Shown here: in pieces, positions 19,702 through 29,063 of the stretch
How positions within the stretch are numbered: position 1 is the first letter of the stretch
Layout: the number at the start of each line of letters is the position of its first letter
DNA from: Pseudomonas putida
Lineage (GTDB): Bacteria; Pseudomonadota; Gammaproteobacteria; Pseudomonadales; Pseudomonadaceae
NCBI RefSeq assembly: GCF_001941965.1
Contig: NZ_MKZO01000012.1
Location: forward strand, 1-64,000
Direction of reading: 5' to 3'
Length of the DNA: 64,000 nucleotides
Made by a program: the position numbers and the translations under genes
Notes under the pieces: model-generated
Told to the model about the DNA's origin: nothing
The model's input: only the letters and a program-made list of their open reading frames with translations
Database searches by the model: none

Positions 19702-20724
19702 TCAGTCTTGTTCAGCGAACAGGTCCGGGCTACGCCCGGTGGACTCGCGCAGGACGATCTTCGGCGCGACGATCCGCTGCTCCACAGGGAGCACCCCGGG
19801 GCCGCCGATACGCCGCAGCAACATCGAGGCAGCCATTTCGCCAAGGTCACGAATCGACTGCCCGACCGTAGTCAGCGCCGGATAGACGTACTGACACATC
19901 TGGATATCGTCGAAGCCGATCACCGACAGTTCACCCGGCACCGTGATATGACGCTCGGCAGCGGCACGCAGTACGCCCATGCCGATCATGTCGTTACCGG
20001 CAAAGATCGCCGTCGGCCGATTGCGCCCGAGCAACTGAGCCGCCACGCCATAACCGCCAAGGCTGGTGAAGTCGCTGTTCACCACCCGCCCCTCGCCCAG
20101 CGTCACACCGGCCTCGACCAGCGCACGCTGGAAGCCGGCCAGGCGCATCTTCGCCACGCTGGTGTCCGCCGGGCCGTTGATGCAGGCAATATCCACATGC
20201 CCCAGGTCGAGCAGGTGGCGGGTTGCCAGATACGCACCCTGCTCGTGGTCGATGCGCACGAGGTCGGCGTCCACGCCTTCCAGCGCGCGATCAAGGATGA
20301 CCATCGGGGTGCGTACGCTGGACAGGCTGGCGAGCAGGTCGCGGTCCTCACCGACCGAAGCGACGATGAGGCCGTCGATACGCTTCTCCAGCAACACGCG
20401 CAGGTAGCTGCGCTGCTTCTGCGGATTGTCGTCGGAGTTGCACAGGATCACGCAGTAGCCATTGCGTTCGCAGGCATCCTCGATGCCCCGGGCCAGCTCG
20501 GCGAAATACGGGTTGACACTGTTGGGCACCAACAGGCCGATGGTCGCGGTGCTGCGCGCCTTGAGCGACCGCGCCACGGCACTGGGCACGTAGTCGAGCT
20601 CGGCAATCGCGGCCTCGACCTTCAGGCGCACCGGCTCGCTGACCGGACGGGTCTTGTTCAGCACATGGGACACGGTGGTGTAGGAAATGCCGGCCAGCGC
20701 CGCTACGTCTTTAATGGTTGCCAT
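19702..20724 (-). CDS. rbsR: Ribose operon repressor, LacI family
   Basis: A 340-residue LacI-type regulator. The helix-turn-helix and hinge are at residues 1-60 (TIKDVAALAGISYTTVSHVL); the ribose-binding-like domain fills 60-340. It is inside the operon between rbsC and rbsK, 4 bp after rbsC. It should bind the palindrome at 24239-24252 and release it with ribose or ribose phosphate. Confidence 0.94.
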   Translation of the reverse strand: MATIKDVAALAGISYTTVSHVLNKTRPVSEPVRLKVEAAIAELDYVPSAVARSLKARSTATIGLLVPNSVNPYFAELARGIEDACERNGYCVILCNSDDNPQKQRSYLRVLLEKRIDGLIVASVGEDRDLLASLSSVRTPMVILDRALEGVDADLVRIDHEQGAYLATRHLLDLGHVDIACINGPADTSVAKMRLAGFQRALVEAGVTLGEGRVVNSDFTSLGGYGVAAQLLGRNRPTAIFAGNDMIGMGVLRAAAERHITVPGELSVIGFDDIQMCQYVYPALTTVGQSIRDLGEMAASMLLRRIGGPGVLPVEQRIVAPKIVLRESTGRSPDLFAEQD

Positions 20725-20728
20725 GCTT

Positions 20729-21718
20729 TCAATTCCGTCGGCCCGCGCGCCGGCTGCGATAAGTGTCGAGCACCACGGCGATCACGATGACCGCCCCGGT
20801 GATGATGCGTTTGGTCGGTTCGGAGGCGCCGATCTGCGCCAGCCCCGCCGCCAGTACCGAAATGATCAGTACGCCGAAGAAGGTGCTGACGACCGAGCCA
20901 CGCCCGCCCATCAGGCTGGTCCCACCGATCACCACCGCGGCGATGACCTGCAGTTCCAGGCCGGAGCCGGCATTGGGGTCGGCCGCTTCCAGGCGAGAGA
21001 TCTGGAACAGCGCGGCCAGCCCGGCCAGCAGGCCCATCAGGGCAAACACCATGATCTTCCGGGGGCGCGGATCGACCCCGGCCAGGCGCACGGCCTCTTC
21101 GTTGGTACCGATGCCCACAAGGTAGCGTCCGAACACCGTGCGACTTAGCACCAGTTGCGCCACGACCACCACAGCCAGGGCAATCAGGAAGGACGGCGAG
21201 ATGCCCAGGGCAACGGGGTTGGATAACCAGGCCAGGGCATCGCCGATATACGCGGTGCGCGAATCGGTGAGCTGATAGGCCGCGCCCCGGGCAATCTCCA
21301 GCACGCCAAGGGAGACGATGAAGGAGGGAATACGCCAGGCCACGGTAATCGCCCCGGTCAGGCTGCCGACCAGCGCCGCGCAGGCCATGCCCAGCAGGGC
21401 CGCCGGCAGGACACCCCAGCCCCAGCCGAGCATGGCCACGCTCACTACCGAGCCGGCCAGGGCCAGTACCGAACCGACGGACAGGTCGATGCCGCCGATG
21501 ATCAGCACGAAGGTCATGCCCACCGCCAGCACCATCAGGTCAGGAATCTGGTTGGCCAGGGTGCTGAAGGTGGCGTACGAGAGAAAGTGGCTGCTGAGCA
21601 AGGAAAACAGCACCACCATGCTTAGCAAGGCGCCGGAAAGGCCAAGGTAGGTACCGAGTGAAAGCTGGCTGGCGCCGCGCCGGGCGGCCGCTGCCGGGCC
21701 AGGAGAGGATGTCTTCAT
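20729..21718 (-). CDS. rbsC: Ribose ABC transporter permease
   Basis: A 329-residue inner-membrane permease of the ribose/AraH family with about 8-10 hydrophobic segments and the conserved region VGTNEEAVRLAGVDPRPRK near residue 230, followed by the MGGRGS segment. It forms the homodimeric sugar channel. It overlaps rbsA by 4 bp. Confidence 0.95.
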   Translation of the reverse strand: MKTSSPGPAAAARRGASQLSLGTYLGLSGALLSMVVLFSLLSSHFLSYATFSTLANQIPDLMVLAVGMTFVLIIGGIDLSVGSVLALAGSVVSVAMLGWGWGVLPAALLGMACAALVGSLTGAITVAWRIPSFIVSLGVLEIARGAAYQLTDSRTAYIGDALAWLSNPVALGISPSFLIALAVVVVAQLVLSRTVFGRYLVGIGTNEEAVRLAGVDPRPRKIMVFALMGLLAGLAALFQISRLEAADPNAGSGLELQVIAAVVIGGTSLMGGRGSVVSTFFGVLIISVLAAGLAQIGASEPTKRIITGAVIVIAVVLDTYRSRRAGRRN

Positions 21719-23259
21719 GAGGCGCTTCCATGCGCTGCGTCGGACAGCAGCGCGTCACGTTTCTGATAGCCGGAAAAGGCCGCAGCCAGCAACGCATCCT
21801 GGCTCCAGTCATCCCGTCCGAAGGTGTCCACCAGGCGTCCCGCGCTGAGCACACCGATGCGGTCGCAAATCAGCATCAACTCGCGCAAGTCGCTGGATAC
21901 CACCAACAGTGCCTTGCCCTGGCGCGCCAGCTCGGCGAGCAGAGCGTAGATGTCCAGCTTGGCCCCGACATCGATACCCCGGGTCGGCTCGTCGAACAGC
22001 AGCACCTGACAGTCACGCTCGAGCCAGCGCCCGATCACGACTTTCTGCTGGTTGCCACCCGACAGTTCGCCAACCGCCTGCCAGGCACCCGCGCTGCGAA
22101 TGCGCAGGGCGGCGATACGACGCTCGGCCAGTGCCTGTTCGGCATTGCGGTCCAGTACGCCTGCGCGGGACACCGCCTCGAGATTGCCCAGCACCAGGTT
22201 GGCACTGATCGATTCGCCCAGGAGCAAGCCTTCGCCCTTGCGGTCCTCGCTGACCAGGGCGATGCCCTCGCGCACCGCCGCCATCGGCGAATCGATGCGA
22301 CAGACCCGCAAGGGACGCCCCAGCTCCAGCGTGCCCCGGTCGGCAGGGTCGGCGCCGTAGATCAGACGCAAGAGCTCGGTTCGCCCAGCTCCTACCAGCC
22401 CGCACAAACCGAAGACTTCGCCGGCTCGCACCTCGAAGGAAACATCGACGACCTTGTCGCCGCGCCCGAGGCCGCTGACCCGCAGCAGCGGCTCGCCGAT
22501 CTGCCGGTCCGGCGCCTCGATATGCTCGCCCAGCTCGCGCCCCACCATCAGCCTGACCAGTTCCTCGCTGCTGTAGCGCTCGATCGGTTCGACGCAGACC
22601 AGGCGCCCATCGCGCAGCACAGCGATGCGCTGGGCCACGCGCTTGAGCTCTTCAAGCCGGTGGGAAATGTAGATGATCGCCACCCCGCGCTGACGCAAGG
22701 CGTCGATCTGCACGAAAAGCAGTTCCACCTCCCGCTCGGTGAGCATCGCAGTGGGTTCGTCGAGAATCAGCAGGTGGCAGTCGCCGATGAGGTTGCGGGC
22801 GATCTCGACCATCTGCTGGTGGCCGATCCCCAGCTCAGCCACCGGCGTGTCCGGATCGATCGCGTCCAGCCCCATGCGCGCCATCGCCACCTCGGCCTGC
22901 TGGCGCAGGCGGGTGCGGTCGATCCAGCCGAAGCGTCCGGGCAGGTCGTGGAGAAAGAGGTTTTCCGCGACGCTCAAGGTCGGCAGCAGGTTCAGTTCCT
23001 GCATCACCATGCGCACACCGAGACGTTCGGCCGCGGCGCGACCGCCGGGCTGATAGGGTTGCCCCTGCAACGTCATGCTGCCGACGCTGGCGGCTTCGAG
23101 ACCGGCAATGATCTTCGACAGCGTGCTCTTGCCCGCGCCGTTCTCGCCTGTGAGGGCCAGCACCTCGCCCCGCCGCAGGCTCAGGTCGATGCCATCGAGC
23201 ACAGGGTGCGCGTAGGTCTTGCCCACTGCGTTGACGGTGAGCAGCACGTCGCCGTTCAT
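21715..23259 (-). CDS. rbsA: Ribose ABC transporter ATP-binding protein
   Basis: A 514-residue double ABC ATPase of the sugar-import type. The first half has Walker A GENGAGKST and Walker B LLILDEPT; the second half has signature LSGGNQQKV and Walker B VLLFDEPTRGID. As usual for this group the second Walker A is degenerate (GLVGAGRTE). It overlaps both rbsB and rbsC by 4 bp. Confidence 0.96.
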   Translation of the reverse strand: MNGDVLLTVNAVGKTYAHPVLDGIDLSLRRGEVLALTGENGAGKSTLSKIIAGLEAASVGSMTLQGQPYQPGGRAAAERLGVRMVMQELNLLPTLSVAENLFLHDLPGRFGWIDRTRLRQQAEVAMARMGLDAIDPDTPVAELGIGHQQMVEIARNLIGDCHLLILDEPTAMLTEREVELLFVQIDALRQRGVAIIYISHRLEELKRVAQRIAVLRDGRLVCVEPIERYSSEELVRLMVGRELGEHIEAPDRQIGEPLLRVSGLGRGDKVVDVSFEVRAGEVFGLCGLVGAGRTELLRLIYGADPADRGTLELGRPLRVCRIDSPMAAVREGIALVSEDRKGEGLLLGESISANLVLGNLEAVSRAGVLDRNAEQALAERRIAALRIRSAGAWQAVGELSGGNQQKVVIGRWLERDCQVLLFDEPTRGIDVGAKLDIYALLAELARQGKALLVVSSDLRELMLICDRIGVLSAGRLVDTFGRDDWSQDALLAAAFSGYQKRDALLSDAAHGSAS

Positions 23260-24203
23260 TGCTTGCCGGTCACCAGGTCAACCGGGGTCTGGATGACATT
23301 GTCGGCATCCACTTCGGGCTTCTCGCCCTTGAGCATCTTCAACGCGGCCTCGATGCCGAACACCGCCTGCCGGGCGGCGTACTGGTCGGCGGTAGCGAGC
23401 ACGCGGCCATCCGCCAGCATCGGTGCGATGGCCTTGATATTGTCGTAACCCACCACCTGCACCTGACCGCTACGGCCGGCGGAACGCACCGCCGATACCG
23501 CGCCCAGGGCCATGCTGTCGTTGCCGGTGAGCAGGGCCTTGAGGTTCGGGTACTCGTTGAGCATCGCCGAAGCCACCGCATTGCCCTTGTTGATCTCCCA
23601 GTTACCGGACTGCACCGAGACGATCTTCATCTGCGCCGCCTCCATCGCATCCTTGAAGCCGGCGGTGCGCTGCTGGGCATTGGTGGTGGTCGGCACACCC
23701 TCGATGATGCCGACCTCGTCACCGGCCGTAAGCCTGCCGGCCAGGTAGTCGCCGACCAGACGGGCACCCTTGCGGTTGTCCGGCCCTACGAACGGCACGC
23801 TGAGCTGCTTGCTTTTCAGAACGTCGGGATCGAGACGGTTATCGATATTGACCACCGTGATACCCGCATCCATGGCGCGCTTGATCACCGGCACCAGGGC
23901 CTTGGAGTCAGCCGGGGCGATCACCAGGGCGTTGACCTTCGAAACGATCATCTGCTCGACGATACGGATCTGCGCCCCGGTATCGGACTCGTCCTTGATA
24001 CCGTTGGACACCAGATCGAAGTCGCCGGCGTGTTCTTTCTGGTAGGCCTTGGCCCCGTCTTCCATGGTCAGGAAGAATTCGTTGGCAAGGGATTTCATGA
24101 CCAGCGCGACCTTGGGGCGGTCTTCGGCATGTGCGAAAGAGGCAAGTGAGAGAACGGCGAGCAAGGCCACGGCCTGAATCCGTCCACGGGAAGGCAAGTG
24201 CAT
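23256..24203 (-). CDS. rbsB: Ribose-binding periplasmic protein
   Basis: A 315-residue sugar-binding protein with a signal peptide cleaved near residue 26 (LASFAHA-ED). Typical RbsB features are VALVMKSLANEFFLTMEDGA at the start of the mature chain and VNIDNRLD in the hinge region. It delivers ribose to RbsC. It is first in the rbsBACRK operon. Confidence 0.93.
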   Translation of the reverse strand: MHLPSRGRIQAVALLAVLSLASFAHAEDRPKVALVMKSLANEFFLTMEDGAKAYQKEHAGDFDLVSNGIKDESDTGAQIRIVEQMIVSKVNALVIAPADSKALVPVIKRAMDAGITVVNIDNRLDPDVLKSKQLSVPFVGPDNRKGARLVGDYLAGRLTAGDEVGIIEGVPTTTNAQQRTAGFKDAMEAAQMKIVSVQSGNWEINKGNAVASAMLNEYPNLKALLTGNDSMALGAVSAVRSAGRSGQVQVVGYDNIKAIAPMLADGRVLATADQYAARQAVFGIEAALKMLKGEKPEVDADNVIQTPVDLVTGKQ

Positions 24204-24238
24204 GTAGTTTACTCCGCATTTTATGCTTTTTATCGGAT

Positions 24239-24252
24239 CGCAAACGTTTGCG
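24239..24252. promoter_or_regulatory. Perfect 14-bp palindrome, RbsR operator
   Basis: CGCAAACGTTTGCG is an exact palindrome with the central CG typical of LacI-family operators. It lies 36 bp upstream of rbsB, where a repressor would block the promoter. RbsR, encoded in the operon, is the obvious binder. Confidence 0.8.
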
Positions 24253-24563
24253 TTACCCCACTATGGGAACGGAACCTGACTTTGTCAAATGTGCGGAAAG
24301 GCACCAGGCAGGAACCGCGGCGCGGGAATTGTCACTCAAACGCTCGGAAAACCGAACTTTTAATTGGAATCGTCCGGATTTCCGGAGGCAGACAAAGTGC
24401 CCTTCCGATTCTAGGCAATGGGCCAGCGTTTGCTGAGTCCTACGCGACCTTGTTGAACGCTGGTGGAAAATTGTTTTGCCACCCATGCAGCAAATACGCG
24501 GCGAAGCGGTCATACAGCCTCTTTGAACCGACGAGCTGTTGCGAAAACTCCTACAGTTAAATA

Positions 24564-24579
24564 CTGTATGCGCATACAG
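24564..24579 (+). promoter_or_regulatory. LexA (SOS) box
   Basis: CTGTATGCGCATACAG is a perfect 16-bp palindrome matching the CTGT-N8-ACAG LexA consensus. A likely promoter is TTGCGA at 24539-24544 with TACTGT at 24562-24567 (17-bp spacing), so LexA would cover the -10. It is 20 bp before the start at 24600. Confidence 0.88.
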
Positions 24580-24599
24580 CAAAAACAAGGAACCCTTGC

Positions 24600-24845
24600 G
24601 TGGCCACTTCCTCCGCAATCACTCCCGCCAGCAGCTACGAACAGCTCGGCGTGCGCATCCAGAAAATCATCAACTCTCCGACTGCCCAGCGCTCGAAGGC
24701 CGCACTGATCTTCCGCCTCGAACACGAGTCGGTGGATGACTGGGAAACCCTGCTCGAAGAAATCGCCGAGAACGACAACGTCACCCTCGCCCACCGCGAC
24801 GATGGCGGCGTGCAGATTTTCTGGACGGTACCGAAGGAAGACTGA
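24600..24845 (+). CDS. DUF1654-like small protein, SOS-controlled
   Basis: An 81-residue protein with a GTG start (AAGGAA 7 bases upstream). It resembles the Pseudomonas DUF1654 group: YEQLGVRIQKIINSPTAQRS, then EHESVDDWETLLEEIAEND and a C-terminal HRDDGGVQIFW. It is soluble with no signal peptide. The LexA box upstream and the endonuclease gene 5 bp downstream suggest a role in the DNA damage response, but no activity is known to me. Confidence 0.82.
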   Translation: MATSSAITPASSYEQLGVRIQKIINSPTAQRSKAALIFRLEHESVDDWETLLEEIAENDNVTLAHRDDGGVQIFWTVPKED

Positions 24846-24850
24846 CGCGG

Positions 24851-25540
24851 ATGAGATTCATGGTATTGGCAGCCAGCTGCCTGTTGTTCAGCCTCACCGC
24901 CCACGCCGATGCACCCCGTACCTTCAGCGAAGCGAAAAAGGTCGCCTGGCGCCTGTACGCGCCGCAATCGACCGAGTTCTATTGCGGCTGCAAGTACAAC
25001 GGCAACAAGGTCGACCTCGCCGGCTGCGGGTATGTCCCGCGCAAGAATGCCAATCGCGCCTCGCGCATCGAGTGGGAACACATCGTGCCGGCCTGGCAGA
25101 TCGGCCATCAGCGTCAATGCTGGCAGAGCGGCGGTCGCAAGAACTGCTCGCGCAACGACACCGTCTACCAGCGCGCCGAAGCCGACCTGCACAACCTGGT
25201 ACCGAGCATTGGCGAGGTCAATGGCGATCGCAGCAACTTCAGCTTCGGCTGGCTGCCCGAGCAGCATGGGCAATATGGCTCATGCCTGACCCAGGTGGAT
25301 TTCAAGGCGAAGAAGGTCATGCCGCGTCCATCCATTCGAGGGATGATCGCACGCACCTATTTCTACATGAGCAAGCAATACAACCTTAACCTGTCCAGAC
25401 AGGATCGGCAGTTGTACGAAGCCTGGAACAAAACCTATCCGGCCCAGGCCTGGGAAATCCAGCGCAACCAGCGCGTTGCCTGCGTGATGGGGCATGGCAA
25501 CGAATTCGTCGGCCCGGTGAACCTCAAGGCCTGTAGCTGA
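24851..25540 (+). CDS. endA: Endonuclease I (EndA/NucM family), exported
   Basis: A 229-residue nuclease with a signal peptide cleaved near residue 19 (LTAHA-DA). The catalytic beta-beta-alpha metal region is RIEWEHIVPAW with its His; AEADLHNLVPSIGEVNGDRSN follows, as in E. coli EndA and Vibrio Vvn. Several paired cysteines (FYCGCKY, QCW, NCS) indicate periplasmic disulfides. It cuts double-stranded DNA non-specifically. It is 5 bp after the DUF1654 gene and so probably under LexA control too. Confidence 0.93.
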   Translation: MRFMVLAASCLLFSLTAHADAPRTFSEAKKVAWRLYAPQSTEFYCGCKYNGNKVDLAGCGYVPRKNANRASRIEWEHIVPAWQIGHQRQCWQSGGRKNCSRNDTVYQRAEADLHNLVPSIGEVNGDRSNFSFGWLPEQHGQYGSCLTQVDFKAKKVMPRPSIRGMIARTYFYMSKQYNLNLSRQDRQLYEAWNKTYPAQAWEIQRNQRVACVMGHGNEFVGPVNLKACS

Positions 25541-25543
25541 AGT

Positions 25544-25969
25544 TCAGGCCAGCGTCTGCAGGTAGGCGCTGGCCTGCTGGCAACGTTGCAGGCGGGCGAT
25601 GTCGGCGGGACCGGGCACCACGATGCGGGTCGGGTCACTTTCATCGGCCAGGTCCGCCAGCTTGACCACCCGCGCCAGGGGATCGCTGCCGATCCTGATG
25701 ACGAATTCCTCATCGCTTTCATCGCAACGCGGACTCAGGGCCTGCACCGCCGCGAGGATCTTCAGGGCGAAGCCCTCGCGAGCCAGGTCGGACAGCGTCA
25801 TGGGCGACTCCTGCAGCACTTCGTGCAGCACCGCGACGATACGCTGCTCGGTGGTCGACACCCGCAGCATCACCCGCAGTGGGTGCAGGATGTATGCTGC
25901 GCCCCCTTTGTCCCTGTGCCCCTCATGGGCGCGGGCTGCAACCGTAATGGCTCGCTCCAGCGTGGACAT
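25544..25969 (-). CDS. Mini RelA/SpoT-type HD-domain protein
   Basis: A 141-residue stand-alone HD-fold protein. The pattern AHEGHRDKGGAAYILHPLRV matches the hydrolase domain of SpoT/MESH1. The HD motif, usually ALLHDTVED, is here AVLHEVLQES, so Asp is replaced by Glu and the catalytic ED pair is lost; the later metal Asp is kept (VVKLADL). It may hydrolyse (p)ppGpp or a related nucleotide, or have lost activity. The start ATG 25969 has GAGGAGGGG upstream; the longer frame is not supported. Confidence 0.8.
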   Translation of the reverse strand: MSTLERAITVAARAHEGHRDKGGAAYILHPLRVMLRVSTTEQRIVAVLHEVLQESPMTLSDLAREGFALKILAAVQALSPRCDESDEEFVIRIGSDPLARVVKLADLADESDPTRIVVPGPADIARLQRCQQASAYLQTLA

Positions 25970-26050
25970 GGCCCCCTCCTCACCGTTGCTGCACTCAGCG
26001 ATAAACACCTTCCTCAATGAGCATAGCTGGCAGGGGCGCAATGGACAGGT

Positions 26051-26620
26051 CTATCGCGGCGCGTCGTGCTGGATGACCACCGAGTCGGTACCCAGGCGGG
26101 CCATCACGTCGTTCTTGCTGGCTTCGGCTTCGGCCTTGTCCATGAACGGGCCAAGCAACACCACGGGCTTCTCGTTGCGGTAGACCACGGAAGAAGGAAT
26201 GCCCTTCTCGATCAGGCGCGCGGTGATGTCGCTGAGGGCGCCCATGTTCGGGCCCTGGACGATCTCCACATCCCAGCCCTGCGGCGCCGGCTCGTTGGCG
26301 ATGGCCTCGGCGCGGCGCTGCAGGTCGGCACCGCCGCACACTTCACGGATGCGCAGGTCGTTGCCGGTTTCGTCGATGATGATGTTGTAATCCGCGCCGT
26401 TCTTGATCGCCACGTAGCTGCGATACGGCAGGTAGTTGCCGCTGTCGTCCTTGCCACGGAACTGGCCGCAGATGTCGCCCTGGGTGTTGAACCGCACGTT
26501 GGCGAACTTGGCCGTCTTGGGGTTCTGCAAGTGCTCGGCAACCTGCTTGTGAACCCGCTCGGCATCGTTGTTACAGCCGGCCAGGGCCAGGACTGCCATT
26601 ACCATCGCCACTTTGCGCAC
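26051..26620 (-). CDS. SPOR-domain lipoprotein
   Basis: A 189-residue protein with a GTG start (AGGAGGT 6 bases upstream) and lipobox ALAGC at about residue 16. The middle part (AEHLQNPKTAKFANVRFNTQG) is a domain often seen in small envelope proteins. The C-terminal 75 residues (GWDVEIVQGP...VVLLGPFMDKAEAEASK) resemble a SPOR fold, which binds denuded peptidoglycan at septa. The exact role is unknown. Confidence 0.78.
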   Translation of the reverse strand: MRKVAMVMAVLALAGCNNDAERVHKQVAEHLQNPKTAKFANVRFNTQGDICGQFRGKDDSGNYLPYRSYVAIKNGADYNIIIDETGNDLRIREVCGGADLQRRAEAIANEPAPQGWDVEIVQGPNMGALSDITARLIEKGIPSSVVYRNEKPVVLLGPFMDKAEAEASKNDVMARLGTDSVVIQHDAPR

Positions 26621-26678
26621 GCGTCTACCTCCTGAATTCAAGCGGCGGATTCTAGCACCTGGCCGCCAGCCGGGTCCG

Positions 26679-28934
26679 CTACTCCTTGACGCAGTCCACG
26701 GTGTAGACCCGTACTCCTTCTATTTCCTCATGTTGCAGACCATGCACATCGGCGACGAATCCGGGGAAACCGGTATCGAAGGCGCGGGCGAAAGCGAGGT
26801 AATCGAGAATGGACCGGGTCGCCTCGGTGAAGCGCTCGCCAGGCATGATCAACGGGATGCCCGGCGGATACGGGACCAGCATCACCGCCGCGACGCGCCC
26901 CAGCAGTTGCTCGATGGGCACGGCTTCGACGTCGCCGCGAACCAGCTTGTCGTAGGCCATCGACGGTTTCATCACCGCTTCCGGCAGGCGCGTGTAAAGG
27001 CGCTTGAGCTGCTTGGCGGTGGCGTTGCTGCGATAGCAGGCGTGCAATTCATCACAGAGATCGCGCAAGCCCATGCCGCGATAGCGCTGCGGGTCCAGGC
27101 CAGCGACACAGGGCAGGCACTGGCTCAGCTCGGTGTTGGCGTCATAGTTGCGTTTGAACTCCAGCAACTCGGTGAGCAAGGTGCTCCACTTGCCCTTGGT
27201 GATCCCCATCGAGAACAGCACCAGGAAGGAATACAGCCCGGTCTTCTCCACCACCAGCCCGCGCTCCCAGAGAAACTTGCTGACCACTGCCGCCGGGATG
27301 CCATGGCGGTCCAGGCTGCCTCCGGCGTCCAGGCCAGGCATGACCAGGGTCACCTTGATCGGGTCGAGCAGCACGTAGTCCTCGCTGACGTCGCCGAAGC
27401 CGTGCCAGTGCGCCTGGGGCTCGAGCAGCCAGTCCTCGGTGGCGACGCGATGGATGCCTTCGACCCGCGGCGGCTGCCAGACGCTGAACCACCAATCCTC
27501 GGCAGCCAGGTGCTCACGCAGGTTGGCCAATGCACGGCGGAAGCTCAGGGCCTCGTCGAACATCTCCTGCAGCAGCGAACGCCCCGCCGGCCCTTCCATC
27601 ATCGCCGAGGAGACATCCAGCGAAGCGAGGATGCTGTACTGCGGCGACGTGGAGATATGCATCATGAAGGCTTCATTGAAACGGTCGCGGTCCAGTTGCC
27701 GGCGACCGCCATCCTGCACATGGATCATCGACGCCTGGCTGAAGGCGGCGAGCAGCTTGTGGGTGGAATGGGTACTGAAGACCAAAGGGCTATCGTCGCT
27801 GCGCGAGGTGCCCATGGCATAACGCCCGGCGAAGAATTCATGGAAGGCCGCGTAGGCGTACCAGGCCTCGTCGAAATGCAGGACCTCGACACTGTTGCCC
27901 AGGGTCTGCTTGATCATCTCGGCGTTGTAGCAAAGGCCGTCGTAGGTGGAGTTGGTCACCACCGCCATCTTCACCCGCGGCTCGCGATCACGGGTCAGCG
28001 GATTGGCGAGGACCTTGGCCTGGATCGATTCGGGACTGAATTCGCTGAGGGGGATCGGGCCGATGATGCCCAGCTCGTTGCGCTCCGGGCACAGGTACAG
28101 AGGAATCGCGCCGGTCATGATGATCGCGTGCAGCACCGACTTGTGGCAGTTGCGGTCCACCAGCACGAGATCGTCGCGCCCCACCATCGAGTGCCAGACG
28201 ATCTTGTTCGCTGTCGAAGTGCCGTTGATCACGAAGAAGGTGTGGTCGGCGCCGAAGTTGCGCGCTGCGCGGGCTTCGGCCTCCGCCAGCGGGCCCGTGT
28301 GGTCCAGCAGCGAGCCCAGTTCAGGCACCGAGACCGACAGGTCGGAACGCAGGGTGTTCTCCCCGAAGAACTGGTGGAACGCCTGCCCGACCGGGCTCTT
28401 GCGATAAGCCACCCCGCCGCCATGGCCGGGTGTGTGCCAGGAATAGTTGGACTGCGCGGTGTGCTGTACCAGCGCCTTGAAGAAGGGTGGCAGCAAACCG
28501 TCGAGGTAGTTGTGCGCGGCGCGGGCGACCTGACGGGCGAGAAAAGGCACGGTGTCTTCGAACAGGTAGAGGATGCCGCGCAACTGGTTCAGCTCGCTCA
28601 TGGCATCGGCCGGGGCATTTTCCAGGGTGACCTGCTCGCCCAGGGCGAATATGGGCAGATGAGGTGCCCGGGACCGGGCCAGGCGAATCAGCTCGACCAT
28701 GTTCTGCAACAGGTGGGTATTTTCGCCTGCGCCTTCGGCAGCGATCAGCATGCAGGCGAGGCCATGATGGGTCGCCGCGACCAGGCGGCCTTCGGCGTAA
28801 TCCACGGCGCTGAGGATGGTAAAGCCATCCTGCGCCAGCTCCTGGGCGATACCGCGGACGCGGTCGCCGGCTACGGTGTCGGACTTGATATCACGGTGAA
28901 CGATCAGAACGGGGAACTTGAGATCCTTGTACAT
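26679..28934 (-). CDS. ldcA: Lysine decarboxylase (Orn/Lys/Arg decarboxylase family)
   Basis: A 751-residue PLP enzyme with an N-terminal wing domain (1-125), the PLP-binding core (SWHTPGHGGG; the PLP lysine in STHSTHKLL; FDEAW as PLP-ring Asp region) and a C-terminal domain. The position next to dnaQ and rnhA matches P. aeruginosa LdcA, which decarboxylates lysine to cadaverine in the arginine-linked lysine catabolic route. Ornithine or arginine use is possible by family alone; synteny favours lysine. Confidence 0.9.
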   Translation of the reverse strand: MYKDLKFPVLIVHRDIKSDTVAGDRVRGIAQELAQDGFTILSAVDYAEGRLVAATHHGLACMLIAAEGAGENTHLLQNMVELIRLARSRAPHLPIFALGEQVTLENAPADAMSELNQLRGILYLFEDTVPFLARQVARAAHNYLDGLLPPFFKALVQHTAQSNYSWHTPGHGGGVAYRKSPVGQAFHQFFGENTLRSDLSVSVPELGSLLDHTGPLAEAEARAARNFGADHTFFVINGTSTANKIVWHSMVGRDDLVLVDRNCHKSVLHAIIMTGAIPLYLCPERNELGIIGPIPLSEFSPESIQAKVLANPLTRDREPRVKMAVVTNSTYDGLCYNAEMIKQTLGNSVEVLHFDEAWYAYAAFHEFFAGRYAMGTSRSDDSPLVFSTHSTHKLLAAFSQASMIHVQDGGRRQLDRDRFNEAFMMHISTSPQYSILASLDVSSAMMEGPAGRSLLQEMFDEALSFRRALANLREHLAAEDWWFSVWQPPRVEGIHRVATEDWLLEPQAHWHGFGDVSEDYVLLDPIKVTLVMPGLDAGGSLDRHGIPAAVVSKFLWERGLVVEKTGLYSFLVLFSMGITKGKWSTLLTELLEFKRNYDANTELSQCLPCVAGLDPQRYRGMGLRDLCDELHACYRSNATAKQLKRLYTRLPEAVMKPSMAYDKLVRGDVEAVPIEQLLGRVAAVMLVPYPPGIPLIMPGERFTEATRSILDYLAFARAFDTGFPGFVADVHGLQHEEIEGVRVYTVDCVKE

Positions 28935-29063
28935 GGGCGGCGCTACCTTGTTCCTGCGACGGGCCTCGTGGGCCGTTCATCTCAGGGTAGAAGGTCGCCG
29001 CCATCACGTGCGGGAAATGCCTTGGGGACTGATGCCATTAACCCGTTCGAAAGCACGGCGCGG

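Larger units (their letters stand above)
24204..24599. other. Divergent control region rbsB / SOS pair
   Basis: This 396-bp region holds the rbs promoter with its palindromic operator near 24240 and, at the other end, a LexA-controlled promoter. The middle (about 24290-24530) has no recognisable gene or motif. Confidence 0.7.
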
